NCBI GenBank assembly: GCA_020638055.1
Contig: JACKJH010000002.1
Location: forward strand, 372,001-436,000
From: Hyphomicrobiaceae bacterium
GTDB taxonomy: Bacteria; Pseudomonadota; Alphaproteobacteria; Rhizobiales; Hyphomicrobiaceae
DNA length: 64,000 nt
Direction of reading: 5' to 3'
Shown: in pieces, positions 25,931-34,794 of the stretch
How positions within the stretch are numbered: position 1 is the first letter of the stretch
Layout: every line of letters starts with the position of its first letter
Made by a program: the position numbers and the translations under genes
The notes under the pieces: generated by a model
What the model saw: the letters and a program-made list of their open reading frames with translations, nothing else
The model's database searches: none
Told to the model about the DNA's origin: nothing

Positions 25931-26923
25931 TCAAGCGTTGCGGTTCCGCGAAATGATGTGCGCAAAGTCTTGCGGATCGACATTGCCGCCCGTCAGCAGA
26001 ACACCAACGTTGCGGCCTGCAACTGCAATCTGTTTCGACAACAACGCAGCAAGCGCGGCAGCCCCGCCAGGTTCAACGACGAGCTTCAACTCCGCGAACG
26101 CAAAACACATTGCCGCGCGCAATTCGTCATCGCTGACCGTCACGGCGTCATCAAACAGCTCCCGCCCGATTGCAAACGGTAGTTCTCCTGGTGACGCTGC
26201 CATCAGCGCATCGGCGATCGAACCGCTGGCTGACGCGTTGGCCTGCCGGTGCCCGCTTTTCAACGAGCGGGCAAAGTCATCGAAGCCTTCCGGTTCTACA
26301 ATAACAAAACGGGCGTTTGGATGAATATGCTTGACCGCCAACGCAACGCCAGAGGCTAACCCGCCGCCAGAGCACGGCACCACCACGACGTCGAGCACAA
26401 CACCCAACGCCTCTGCGTCTTCTGCCAGTTCAAGCCCAGCCGTGCCCTGCCCGGCTATGACCGCCGCATCATCGAAGGGATGCACGAAATCCGCCTGCCG
26501 CTTTTTTGCCAGGTCCCTGGCAATCGCCTCGCGATCTTCGTTGACGCGATCATAAAGTACGACATCAGCACCGAACGCGCGAGTTCGTTCAATCTTGAGG
26601 CGCGGTGCATCCGAGGGCATGACTATGGCCGACGCATGTCCAAGCAGCGTTGCCGCATGGGCTACGCCCTGTGCATGATTACCGGATGAACACGCAACCA
26701 CGCCACCTGGGAACTGCTCGCGATCGACGCGCGAGATGCGGTTGAACGCACCACGAAATTTGAATGCGCCGACACGTTGTAGCGTTTCAGGCTTGAGGAG
26801 AACGCGCGCGCCTGTCGCGGCATCGAGCGCGGGACTTACAATCAGCGGTGTACGCACGGCATGGCCTGCAAGACATTCAGCCGCCGCAGCCACATCTCCA
26901 AATGTCGGCAAATCTCGTGACAT
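25931..26923 (-). CDS. threonine/serine dehydratase (PLP)
   Basis: 330-residue pyridoxal-phosphate enzyme of the threonine/serine dehydratase family (fold type II). PLP lysine in 'VGAFKFRGAFNRIS' near residue 53, phosphate contacts in 'ACSSGNHAQGVAHAA', and the glycine loop 'VVPCSGGGLASGVAL'. It lacks the C-terminal ACT regulatory domain of biosynthetic IlvA, so it is probably catabolic or a serine racemase/dehydratase-like enzyme. Monocistronic; GC-rich surroundings. Confidence 0.9.
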   Translation of the reverse strand: MSRDLPTFGDVAAAAECLAGHAVRTPLIVSPALDAATGARVLLKPETLQRVGAFKFRGAFNRISRVDREQFPGGVVACSSGNHAQGVAHAATLLGHASAIVMPSDAPRLKIERTRAFGADVVLYDRVNEDREAIARDLAKKRQADFVHPFDDAAVIAGQGTAGLELAEDAEALGVVLDVVVVPCSGGGLASGVALAVKHIHPNARFVIVEPEGFDDFARSLKSGHRQANASASGSIADALMAASPGELPFAIGRELFDDAVTVSDDELRAAMCFAFAELKLVVEPGGAAALAALLSKQIAVAGRNVGVLLTGGNVDPQDFAHIISRNRNA

Positions 26924-26997
26924 GTATTCTCCGCTATTTCATCTGGCGCGACACATCTACACGACCCTGCTGAGCTGACAACTCAAACCGCCGCTCA

Positions 26998-27045
26998 TCC
27001 CCTCTCCCCATTCTTCATGGGGAGAGGGTTAGGGTGAGGGGCAGA
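26998..27045 (+). repeat. GGGGAGAGGG palindromic repeat, left of the IS481 element
   Basis: Stem CCTCTCCCC..GGGGAGAGG followed by TTAGGGTGAGGGGCA. The same element lies in inverted orientation on the right of the insertion sequence (28414-28460). This palindrome is common between genes in proteobacteria. Confidence 0.85.
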
Positions 27046-27069
27046 AGCTCGTCCGGTGCCTTGTTTTGA

Positions 27070-28406
27070 ACGACCGGGAAGACTCCTGACACTTTGGACC
27101 GGCAGCATTCCTGACACTTTTACTGCTCGTCTATAGCCGGTTTCGGTGCTGAGCGCAGCCGCGCACGCGGCGGAGCGAAGCGGTGAAACCGGCCGGCAAA
27201 ATCGATCATCCCCAGATCGCGTCCGCAGAAGCGCACGATATAGCCGCCGCGTTCCTGTTCGGCCAGACCAACCGGCTCTCGCACCAGGGCTTCACCAATG
27301 AACACATGTTCGCCGCGCCACTTGATCGTTCCGTCGGGACGCACCCGGCGCACCTGATGGTCGGCATCATACCAGGGCTCATCCAGCGTGCGAGGCATCG
27401 TGCGCTTTGATGGTGTCCACAGACTTGCCGGCGTGACCTGATCAAGCGCCTCGTGCGGGCGTTCTTCATTGTAGAGCCGGCGGAACACGTTGAACCTGTA
27501 CTGCTGCTCGTGGCGGAAGCGTGCCGGCGGGCGCGCCGTCTCGTCCTTCATCGTGCGATGCATGCGCTCGTGGCGACCGTTGTCCTGCGGGCTTGCCGGT
27601 GGAATGTAGCGCGGCTCGATGCCCAGCTTCAGGAACCAGACCGACAGCCGCGAGAGGCCGCCGGCACCGATAGATCCAAACGGCGCGCCGTTGTCGGAAC
27701 GGATCGCATCGGGCAGGCCGACCTCGTTGAAAACCCGCTCCATCGCGGCCTTGACGCCATCGTGCGTCGGTGGGGTGATGCGGGCGGCAACGAGATAACG
27801 GCTGGCTGTATCCGACACCGTCAGCGGATCGACACGTTCCCCGTCGCGGGTGCGGAACCAGCCCTTGAAGTCGATTGCCCACTCGCCGTTGGGCACGTCC
27901 GAACCGGCAACGATCTCGCCCTGAGCGATGGACCGGCGGCGGCGCGGCCTTTTCTCGATCAGGCCTTCGCGCTTGAGGATGTCGCCGATGGTCGAGGCCG
28001 CTGGCAAGATCAGACCGGGTTGGTCGAGCGCCAGACGCGCCCGGATCTTCTTCGGCCCGAAGCGTGGAAACCGCTGGCGCAATGCCAGTATCGCAGCGAC
28101 GGTCTCAGACGGCGTCGCATGCGGGCAGTGACCCGGCGTGCGCGACTTCTCATCGAACCAGCGCGCATCGCCGGCATCACGGCGGCGCTTCCAGACGTAG
28201 AACGTCTCCCGGCTGATATCGTAGCGTTCGCAAAGGTCTACGACCGTGAACGCCCCACTCTCGTAAGCATTGAATAACGCGATACGCTCTTCCACAGGAC
28301 TGCTCTCCCTGAAAGCCATCGCCCGAATCTCCTTAAAATGGAAATCCGAGCCTGGACTGTCAGGAATGCTCCCGGTCTATTCTGTCAGGGATGTCCCCGG
28401 TTCGTA
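27070..28406 (-). mobile_element. IS481-family insertion sequence
   Basis: One transposase gene lies between imperfect terminal inverted repeats. The left end contains TCCTGACAC and GACCGGCAGCATTCCTGACA (27084-27116). The right end, read inward, contains TCCCTGACAG and GACCGGGAGCATTCCTGACA. Similarity extends a further ~12 bases outward (CGACCGGGAA / CGAACCGGGG). The exact ends and a target duplication are uncertain. It is bracketed by two inverted GGGGAGAGGG repeats, a plausible insertion target. Confidence 0.85.
27120..28319 (-). CDS. IS481-family transposase
   Basis: 399 residues and apparently intact. An N-terminal helix-turn-helix half is followed by an RNase H-like integrase core with the DDE triad: Asp150 in 'NGEWAIDFKGWF', Asp209 in 'AIRSDNGAPFG', and Glu251 in 'GRHERMHRTMKDE'. 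A C-terminal 'DATGTIKWRGEHVFIGEAL'-like beta domain (here PDGTIKWRGEHVFIGEALV) is typical of this family. Because all catalytic residues and both ends are present, it may still be active. Confidence 0.93.
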   Translation of the reverse strand: MAFRESSPVEERIALFNAYESGAFTVVDLCERYDISRETFYVWKRRRDAGDARWFDEKSRTPGHCPHATPSETVAAILALRQRFPRFGPKKIRARLALDQPGLILPAASTIGDILKREGLIEKRPRRRRSIAQGEIVAGSDVPNGEWAIDFKGWFRTRDGERVDPLTVSDTASRYLVAARITPPTHDGVKAAMERVFNEVGLPDAIRSDNGAPFGSIGAGGLSRLSVWFLKLGIEPRYIPPASPQDNGRHERMHRTMKDETARPPARFRHEQQYRFNVFRRLYNEERPHEALDQVTPASLWTPSKRTMPRTLDEPWYDADHQVRRVRPDGTIKWRGEHVFIGEALVREPVGLAEQERGGYIVRFCGRDLGMIDFAGRFHRFAPPRARLRSAPKPAIDEQ

Positions 28407-28413
28407 CCGTTTG

Positions 28414-28460
28414 CTGCCCCTCACCCCGGCCCTCTCCCCGCCAGCGGGGAGAGGGAGAGT
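28414..28460 (-). repeat. GGGGAGAGGG palindromic repeat, right of the IS481 element
   Basis: TGCCCCTCACCCCGGCCCTC followed by a CCCCGCCAGCGGGG hairpin, the inverted counterpart of 26998-27045. Confidence 0.85.
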
Positions 28461-28534
28461 GCTGTCGCGCACACCATGTGGTCACCTTCGCCACGCGACC
28501 CGTTTGCACCTGGAAGCGCAAGCCTTCCGATACG

Positions 28535-28567
28535 AAAAAAGGAGCCACGCATCGTTCGCGTGGCTCC
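28535..28567 (-). terminator. intrinsic terminator of the FadL-type gene
   Basis: Perfect 10-bp stem GGAGCCACGC / GCGTGGCTCC with a 7-base loop, followed on the minus strand by six T residues (28535-28540). It lies 31 bases after the porin stop codon. Confidence 0.93.
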
Positions 28568-28597
28568 CGCATTACAAGAATGGCAAGACGTGTTGGA

Positions 28598-29935
28598 CTA
28601 CTTCAGCGGCTCCAGCGGCCGCTCGCCACCGAACTTCATTTTCAAGCTGGCGGAGATGATGTCGACCTGAGATTCGGAATAGCCGGCCACGACATTGCCA
28701 GCTTGGGTTTCGCGAAGAAAATCGCCATTTTCAACAAACACATGCGAGTAGGCCAAATCGATAGCCATGTTGTGCGTGAGTTGAACCGATGCGCCAGCAG
28801 ACAGCCACCAGCGATCAGCATCGGGGATGGACGTGAAACGCTTCTCAGCCCCGTCGACCGGAGAAATTTCGTAGGCTACACCAGCCCTAAGCGTCCAACC
28901 GGGCTGATAATCGTATTCGCCGCCTAAGGCAAAAAACCAACCATCGCTCCAGTCTGCTTCCATCGGATGAGCAAGCAGACTGTCACCAGACGACTTTTCG
29001 ATCAGGTCAAGCTGCTTGAACCTGCTCCAATTCGACCATTCAACAGTACCAAGAAGACGCATGTTAGGTGCGATCGCTTGGCGAATTGAAAGGGTTACTA
29101 TGTCAGGAAGATCAAGATCAGCGGTAGCACCCACTGTTGCGAAGCCGGTTGTTGGCGATTTAAATTTACCGTCAAGTTCATGAGACAACTGCGAACGATA
29201 GCCTATACCGATACTCGTACCCGCCATTGGTTCAAAGAGAACCCCCGCAGTGCCTCCGAACGCAAAATCATCTGCGTCACGATAAACCGCATTGCCGAGA
29301 CCAGGTGGTGAAGTTGGAGCCCCTACTGCAAATCCTAATTTGGCCCGTGCGTATTGGACCTGGACACCAGCAGCAATGGTGATACCTGGCGCGATCTTAT
29401 AGGCGAGTGTCGGCGCTGCGTTCATCGTGAAGAGCTTGGTTGTTTGCCCAAGCTCGGCGCCAAGGTAGTTGAAGTTGTTCGGCTTGGTGGTGAGGCCGAA
29501 GCCCGAATTCAGCGACATGCCGAGAACCAACCGGTCGCTCAGGCGATAGGCATAGTAGCTTGAGCCGACCAGGGCGGCGTCGGCGATATCGCCGCTGTCA
29601 TGTGGAACACCCTGCAGCAACTGCCCATTTGATGTTACAGCTTCAGCGGGTGCCCCACCGTACATCTCAACCGTATTCTCAGCCTGCCCGAATATTCCGG
29701 AGAAGTGGCTTTCGCTGATCAGGCCCCAGTCGGCCTGGCCCAGCGCCGCCGGGTTCCAGTACATGGAGGACAGGCCGCCGCCCGCAGCACTACCCGCGAA
29801 CGAAGACCCCTGGAATTGTGCCGACTGTTCGCGGATTGCAAAGCCACCGGCCTCGGCTGCATTGAAAGCTCCGAATGCAGCAAAAGCCGTCGTCGCCGCC
29901 AAAGCGGCGCTCATCGCCCTAAACGTCATCCCCAT
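28598..29935 (-). CDS. FadL/TodX-family outer-membrane transporter
   Basis: 445 residues: signal peptide (hydrophobic about 5-24, AAEAGG cleavage region), then a FadL-type beta-barrel for hydrophobic compounds. The conserved N-terminal hatch reads 'GGFAIREQSAQFQGSSFAGSAA' and is followed by 'LSSMYWNPAALG', both FadL signatures. The C-terminus ends with an alternating beta-strand and a lysine. Start ATG 29935 (MGMTFRAM) gives a proper signal peptide; the in-frame upstream start does not. The substrate is probably fatty acids or hydrocarbons but not determinable. Confidence 0.93.
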   Translation of the reverse strand: MGMTFRAMSAALAATTAFAAFGAFNAAEAGGFAIREQSAQFQGSSFAGSAAGGGLSSMYWNPAALGQADWGLISESHFSGIFGQAENTVEMYGGAPAEAVTSNGQLLQGVPHDSGDIADAALVGSSYYAYRLSDRLVLGMSLNSGFGLTTKPNNFNYLGAELGQTTKLFTMNAAPTLAYKIAPGITIAAGVQVQYARAKLGFAVGAPTSPPGLGNAVYRDADDFAFGGTAGVLFEPMAGTSIGIGYRSQLSHELDGKFKSPTTGFATVGATADLDLPDIVTLSIRQAIAPNMRLLGTVEWSNWSRFKQLDLIEKSSGDSLLAHPMEADWSDGWFFALGGEYDYQPGWTLRAGVAYEISPVDGAEKRFTSIPDADRWWLSAGASVQLTHNMAIDLAYSHVFVENGDFLRETQAGNVVAGYSESQVDIISASLKMKFGGERPLEPLK

Positions 29936-30197
29936 CGTTTTCCCCCGTGCGGAGGGCATGCACGGTTGCCGTAGCGACGACGCACCCGGCGAGCCCCCCA
30001 ATTTTGATAAGCGCAATCCGCATCGCCAAACCACTCAGGCGCGGACCACGTTCTGACCTGTAAGAAAAAGTAGCTTGAAGTCGCAGCGCTGCAAACGACT
30101 CATTGATTCGGAAACCACGTTCACAAACCGAATCTTGGCGCATGTGTCTGTTCGGATACGAACAAGCGCTGATGCTCAATAATCACCTTAGCCAAAA

Positions 30198-30232
30198 CGA
30201 AAAAACCGGTCTGGCTTTGCCAGACCGGTTTT
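30198..30232 (-). terminator. intrinsic terminator, probably of thiD
   Basis: Perfect 14-bp stem AAAACCGGTCTGGC / GCCAGACCGGTTTT with a 3-base loop, with T-rich flanks on both sides so it could work in both directions. It lies about 210 bases past the thiD stop. The rest of 30035-30440 shows no gene. Confidence 0.85.
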
Positions 30233-30440
30233 CAGCCGAACCAAGCAGCGGTCCCTGTCGCGCTTGGCCTTCCCCCCGGAAGATCGGAGCCGGATCGTAT
30301 CTCTCCGGCGATGAAAAGAGCATGCCTAGACTCTCTGCACATTTGCAAGGCACATGTTGTAACAGCCTATGTCAATGTTGGTGAGCGATGCTGGCATGCC
30401 ACACACAGTTCAGAGACGATGCGCTCGCCGCTGTTCAATC

Positions 30441-31295
30441 TCAACTCTGGAAACCTCCACGCAACTTGAAGAGATGATCGACAGGTCCGGCGCCAGCTCC
30501 GATCTTGAGGTCGCGCCCGCCAACAAGTGCTGCTGTCAAAAACGATTTGGCTTGACCAACCGCTCCTGCCAGTTCTGACCCAATCGCCAAGTGCGCTGCA
30601 ATAGCGGCAGCAAGCGTGCAACCTGTGCCATGCGTGTTGGCCGTAGCGATGCGAGGCGATGAAACGTGCACCGCCTCACCTGGCGAGGTCGCACTAACGA
30701 ACACGTCGATCGCGTCTTCACCCCTCATATGCCCGCCCTTGAGCAACACGGCCCCGCAGCCCAGCGCCAGCAGATCGCGCGCCTGGGCTTGCATGTCCGC
30801 AACCGTGTTGGCCGTTTGCACGCCAAGCAGCTTTGCCGCTTCGCCCAGATTAGGTGTGATGATCGACGCCTTAGGGATAAGCCGGCTTTTGACAAGCGTA
30901 ATCGCATCGCTCGCCAGCAAAACGTCACCGCTGGTCGCCACCATGACGGGATCGACAACGAGCGCACCAAGGTCATGGCGTTCCAGCCCATCGCACACTG
31001 CGGCGACGGTGGCGGCATCACCAAGCATACCGGTTTTGCAGGCAGAAACTTTGAGGTCGCTTGCCACCGCATCGATCTGCAAGGCGACGAAGTCAGGCGG
31101 GACGGCCAGCACTCCCATGACACCGCGCGTATTCTGGGCGGTCAGCGCAGCGATGACACTGGCGCCATAGACGCCAAGCGCGGTGAAGGTTTTCAGGTCG
31201 GCTTGAAGCCCCGCACCGCCAGAGCTGTCTGAACCGGCAATTGTCAAGGCTATGGGCGGTGACGTGTTCACAACGCAAATCCCACATGCTGCCAT
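30441..31295 (-). CDS. thiD: HMP kinase / HMP-phosphate kinase
   Basis: 284 residues. Phosphorylates hydroxymethylpyrimidine twice for thiamine synthesis. Signatures: 'ALTIAGSDSSGGAGLQADLK' near residue 16 (substrate-binding), 'VVDPVMVATSGD', and the anion hole 'THGTGCTLAAAIAAHLA' near residue 212 with the catalytic 'GTGC' cysteine. The first ~10 residues (MAACGICVV) look non-conserved, and GTG at residue 9 is an alternative start. I see no TPP riboswitch consensus in the short gap upstream. Confidence 0.94.
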   Translation of the reverse strand: MAACGICVVNTSPPIALTIAGSDSSGGAGLQADLKTFTALGVYGASVIAALTAQNTRGVMGVLAVPPDFVALQIDAVASDLKVSACKTGMLGDAATVAAVCDGLERHDLGALVVDPVMVATSGDVLLASDAITLVKSRLIPKASIITPNLGEAAKLLGVQTANTVADMQAQARDLLALGCGAVLLKGGHMRGEDAIDVFVSATSPGEAVHVSSPRIATANTHGTGCTLAAAIAAHLAIGSELAGAVGQAKSFLTAALVGGRDLKIGAGAGPVDHLFKLRGGFQS

Positions 31296-31396
31296 GTCAC
31301 GCGGTTACGCACGCGCTCGCGGGATGATGGCTCACGCAGAGTGTTCACGACGCGTGAGAAACGCAATCGATAAAAAAAGCTGCTTGCCATTGCCTG

Positions 31397-32371
31397 CTAC
31401 TGCGCACCCTTGCGCATGATGTCGTTTTGCAGCCCTTCAGGCGTTACGTAGCTTTCGATCATGCCCAATCCTGGGAAGGTCTCGATCAGCCATTGCCCGA
31501 AGGCGTTGATAGAACCGCCAATTAGAGTCATGCCGATGATCAGGAACAAAAAGCCAAGGATCATGATCGCACGAGAGGGCATGAACACGCCAACAATCCC
31601 GGCAACGAGAAAAACCATGCCTAACGTCCTGGCAATCGGGCCAATCGCAGGCACCATCTCGATGAGCATGTTTTTGACATCGGCCAGGAAACTGCCCATG
31701 AACAGCAGGCCGGTCAATACCAGCAGGAGACCCATGATCTTTTCCATGGTCCCCAGGTGCTTGCGGAAGCGGTGCATGAAGCTCAGGAACGGTTTGATGG
31801 CGACGGCGGCAAGAATAAACGGGATGCCAAGACCGAGCGAATAGGCCGCCAGCATCGTCACGCCCGTTGTCAGCGATCCGTCGTTGGCAGCCAGTGCGAG
31901 CACGGTCGCCAGAATCGGGCCGACGCACGGCGTCCACCCGAAAGCGAAAGCCAACCCGATGACATAGGCGCCAAGGTAACTCGCGCCTTGCGTTTCTGCC
32001 TGATAGCGCTTTTCGGCATAAAGGGCGTTGATATGCAAGACGCCGAGGAAGTGCGAGCCAAACAGCACGATGACGAGACCGGCCACAAGCGACAGTTCGG
32101 TTTTGTAGGTCTGGATGAGCTGTCCGAACCATGACGCGCCGGCACCAAGGCCGATGAACACGGTGGAAAAGCCAAGCACGAAAAACACTGACGCAATGAC
32201 GACGCGCCGCCACACGGCTCGGTCGACGCCGCCTTCGTCGGTAATCTGGTCGATCGTCGTGCCGCCAAGATAGCCCAGATAGGGTGGCACCAGCGGCAGC
32301 ACGCAAGGCGACAGAAAACTTGCAAGGCCGGCAAGAGCGACACCGAAGTAGATGTATGCGTCAGCGAACAT
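31397..32371 (-). CDS. ccdA: CcdA/SoxV-type thiol-disulfide membrane transporter
   Basis: About 324 residues, six or more transmembrane helices. CcdA-family proteins pass electrons from cytoplasmic thioredoxin to periplasmic thiols. The redox cysteines are in 'LASFLSPCVLPLVPPYLGYLGG' near residue 20 and 'FGWTPCVGPILATVLALA' near residue 147. With soxB immediately upstream, the most likely role is SoxV: reducing the SoxYZ/SoxW system. ATG 32371 (MFADAYIYFGV) is preferred to 32392. About 350 bases of repeat-containing sequence separate it from soxB, so co-transcription is not certain. Confidence 0.9.
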   Translation of the reverse strand: MFADAYIYFGVALAGLASFLSPCVLPLVPPYLGYLGGTTIDQITDEGGVDRAVWRRVVIASVFFVLGFSTVFIGLGAGASWFGQLIQTYKTELSLVAGLVIVLFGSHFLGVLHINALYAEKRYQAETQGASYLGAYVIGLAFAFGWTPCVGPILATVLALAANDGSLTTGVTMLAAYSLGLGIPFILAAVAIKPFLSFMHRFRKHLGTMEKIMGLLLVLTGLLFMGSFLADVKNMLIEMVPAIGPIARTLGMVFLVAGIVGVFMPSRAIMILGFLFLIIGMTLIGGSINAFGQWLIETFPGLGMIESYVTPEGLQNDIMRKGAQ

Positions 32372-32425
32372 AAGGGCTCCGTTGCGGACCAATCGTCCTG
32401 TTCAACAGTTGGAAGTGCTATTTAT

Positions 32426-32488
32426 CTAGAGCGCATGCCGATCCGATGGAATTGAATTGGCGCTCTAGATTCTTGTTTGGTTGCATCC
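32426..32488 (+). repeat. CTAG-family dispersed repeat, partial copy
   Basis: Begins CTAGAGCGCATGCCGATCCG and continues to CTCTAGATTCTTGTTTGGTT. It matches the first half of the element at 491-595 and is then fused to a different palindrome at 32490. Confidence 0.82.
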
Positions 32489-32489
32489 T

Positions 32490-32562
32490 TGTTTTGTGTT
32501 CCCGATTCACTGCCGTTCGACGACCTGCGTCGGGGCCTCAAACGTCTGATCCAGAACACTGG
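32490..32562 (+). repeat. second palindrome family, relative of the hairpin at 5155-5239
   Basis: TTTTGTGTTCCCGATTCACT..GACGACC..CTCAAACGTCTGATCCAGAACAC parallels TTTGTGTTCTGGATTCACGA..GACGACC..ATCAAACGTTCGATCCTGAACGC at 5169-5236, with similar spacing. The remaining 32563-32725 contains no gene I can support. Confidence 0.75.
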
Positions 32563-32725
32563 CGGCATGTCGCCGAACCAGACTTCATCAAAAGTAGGTG
32601 CGCGACCCATAGGCCAAAGCCTGCGGGTCGCTCAACTCTTTGTCACCGAATACAATGCCCCGGCAATGTTTCGTTCAATCACATTCAATCACACGGCCGG
32701 GAGACAACCGTATTTTTCTGGCCGG

Positions 32726-34417
32726 TTACATCCCCACGACCTTGACAGCCTCGTTCTTGGGCATGTTCACCACCTTCTTTTCAGTGATGTATTTTTCCAT
32801 CAGATCGTAGATCGCGGGTCCTTCTGTGTTCTCATTCACCGACGCCCAACCGGCCACGACATATTTCTTCGCTGGGTCGATTTTCTCACCGGTCTTCAGG
32901 AACGTCATCTCGGTGATGCGTTTGCCCTTGTCTTCCTTGGGCGCGCAGGTGTAGCCCATGCCGCCGACACGGACCATGTCGCCGCCTTGCTGGAAGAACG
33001 GGTCCTTGTGGAACAGGTTGTCACAAACATCTTCCATGATCTCGTGGATCTGCGCGCCGGTGAATTCGGAACGATAGACCTTCGGGTAGGTCATGGACGT
33101 CTGCGTGTACATGTCATCCATTGTGATGTCCTGGCCCGGCAGCAACGTCGTACCCCAGCGGAAGCCCGGCGATAGCGAGATTTCGGCATCGCGTTCTTCG
33201 ATCAACGCCTGGCAGATGAGGTCGTCCCAGGTGCCATTGAAGTTGCCACGGCGATAAAGCAGACCCTCCGTCTTGCCGAGCACGCGATTGCATTCCTTTT
33301 CGTAAGGCCCGCGCACCTCGTCGATTTTTGCAGCGACTTCCTTGTCCGGCTCGATAGCATCGGAAAAGACGGGGATCATACCGGAATTATAGCCGACGAC
33401 CTTGCCGTCCTTTACTTCCAGGTCGATACGGCCGAGGAACTTGCCATGCGAGCCCGACGACAGCAGTATCGTTTTGCCGACCTCAATCGCCTTGGGAATG
33501 GAATCGTGAGTGTGCCCGGTTAGAATGACGTCAATGCCGTTGACCACCGTTGCCAGCTTCTGATCGACGTCGAAACCATCATGAGACAAGAGTACGACAA
33601 CTTCAGCACCGTCTTCGCGCGCCTTGTCGACGTGCTCCTGCACTCGTTCAGGGCGTATACCAAACGACCATTCAGGGATCATCCAGCGTGGATTTGCGAT
33701 GGGCGTGTACGGGAATGCCTGTCCGATAACAGCGACTTTCACGCCACCTTTTTCAACCATGGAGGTTGATTCAAAGACCGGCTCTTCGAAAGAGTTGTCA
33801 ACGATGTTGCCACCAAGGAAGGGATAACCCATCTGCGCGATCAGTTCCTTGACGCGATCTGCACCAAACGTGAACTCCCAGTGTCCGACCATGGCCTCAG
33901 GTTTCAACAATTTCATGCAATCGACCATGTCCTGGCCGTTGGTCTTGAGCGAGGTATATGAGCCCTGCCAGGTGTCGCCGCCATCAAGGAACAGCACCTT
34001 GTCTTCGCCCCGATCGGCGCGGATGGCCTTGACCAGCGTCGCGATGCGGTCGAGCCCGCCAAGACGCCCGTAGGTCTTCGCCATGTTGACGTAATCGACC
34101 ATGGTGTGGGCGTAGGCCAGCGGGCTGCCGGCGGGAATGTTGAAGTGTTTCAAGAATTCTTCGCCGACAAGATGCGGCGGAATACCCTCATATGCACCGA
34201 CACCGAAATTTTCAGACGGTGGGCGGAAATAAATCGGTTTGAGTTGCGCGTGAATGTCTGTGAGGTGCAGCAGCGTCACCTGCCCCTTGGAGTCGAACTT
34301 CAACAGGTCCGCCTGACTGAGCTTTTGCTGTGCGGCCAGCCGGGTCAGGTTGCCGGAAAACCCGGTGATGGCTGCGGTAACAGCGGCGAGTTGAAGAAAA
34401 TCTCGACGGGAGTGCAT
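32726..34417 (-). CDS. soxB: SoxB thiosulfohydrolase
   Basis: 563 residues. Periplasmic dimanganese enzyme that hydrolyses sulfate off the SoxYZ-bound sulfane carrier in thiosulfate oxidation. A twin-arginine-type signal (MHSRRDFLQLAAVTA) begins the protein. Metallophosphoesterase/5'-nucleotidase motifs follow: 'LLHLTDIHAQLKP' near 50, 'FLDGGDTWQGS' near 145, 'VGHWEFTFG', 'VLLSHDGFD' and 'ILTGHTHDS'. The length is the family norm. It lies 377 bases after soxX, with a terminator between, so it may have its own promoter. Confidence 0.97.
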   Translation of the reverse strand: MHSRRDFLQLAAVTAAITGFSGNLTRLAAQQKLSQADLLKFDSKGQVTLLHLTDIHAQLKPIYFRPPSENFGVGAYEGIPPHLVGEEFLKHFNIPAGSPLAYAHTMVDYVNMAKTYGRLGGLDRIATLVKAIRADRGEDKVLFLDGGDTWQGSYTSLKTNGQDMVDCMKLLKPEAMVGHWEFTFGADRVKELIAQMGYPFLGGNIVDNSFEEPVFESTSMVEKGGVKVAVIGQAFPYTPIANPRWMIPEWSFGIRPERVQEHVDKAREDGAEVVVLLSHDGFDVDQKLATVVNGIDVILTGHTHDSIPKAIEVGKTILLSSGSHGKFLGRIDLEVKDGKVVGYNSGMIPVFSDAIEPDKEVAAKIDEVRGPYEKECNRVLGKTEGLLYRRGNFNGTWDDLICQALIEERDAEISLSPGFRWGTTLLPGQDITMDDMYTQTSMTYPKVYRSEFTGAQIHEIMEDVCDNLFHKDPFFQQGGDMVRVGGMGYTCAPKEDKGKRITEMTFLKTGEKIDPAKKYVVAGWASVNENTEGPAIYDLMEKYITEKKVVNMPKNEAVKVVGM

Positions 34418-34734
34418 TGGGCGTTTTCCTTCCTCGGACGTCCGGGCTTAAGCACCGGCTTCTGGGATAATTCTGGCTATATTTTCAGCGTCAGTCAGTA
34501 GCGGAACTACAAAGCGGACGCGGTGCTGTGGGCGCACAACTTGGCGGAAACACAAACATTCTAATGTCGCAAGATGGCAGGACACAACTGCAAAGGCACA
34601 TGCACAGCGCAGACCACGGTTGGATTTTATCTAATTCGCGAACATGGCGTTATTTCGCGCTCGTTTTTTTGCATATGCGAAACCACGGGCAGAAGTTCGT
34701 TGCAACCTGACGCCTAATCTTTCTGCAAAACACG
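34418..34734. other. soxX-soxB spacer
   Basis: No gene seen. The soxX terminator lies at its upper end. The soxB promoter and ribosome-binding site (AAGGAAGGAAAACGCCC ahead of the ATG) lie at its lower end. Confidence 0.5.
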
Positions 34735-34763
34735 AGGGGCGGTACGCATTTGCGCCCGCCCCT
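34735..34763 (-). terminator. intrinsic terminator after soxX
   Basis: Stem AGGGGCGG / CCGCCCCT with a 13-base loop, about 30 bases past the soxX stop and followed by CGTGTTTT on the minus strand. Confidence 0.75.
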
Positions 34764-34794
34764 TGTTTTACGAAACGTTCAAGACCGCAAACGT

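Noticed and set aside
27453..28277. 274-residue plus-strand open frame
   Set aside because: It lies entirely antisense to the IS481 transposase, which carries a complete DDE triad.
31296..31396. Possible TPP riboswitch upstream of thiD
   Set aside because: The gap is only about 100 bases and lacks the conserved CTGAGA element on the thiD strand.
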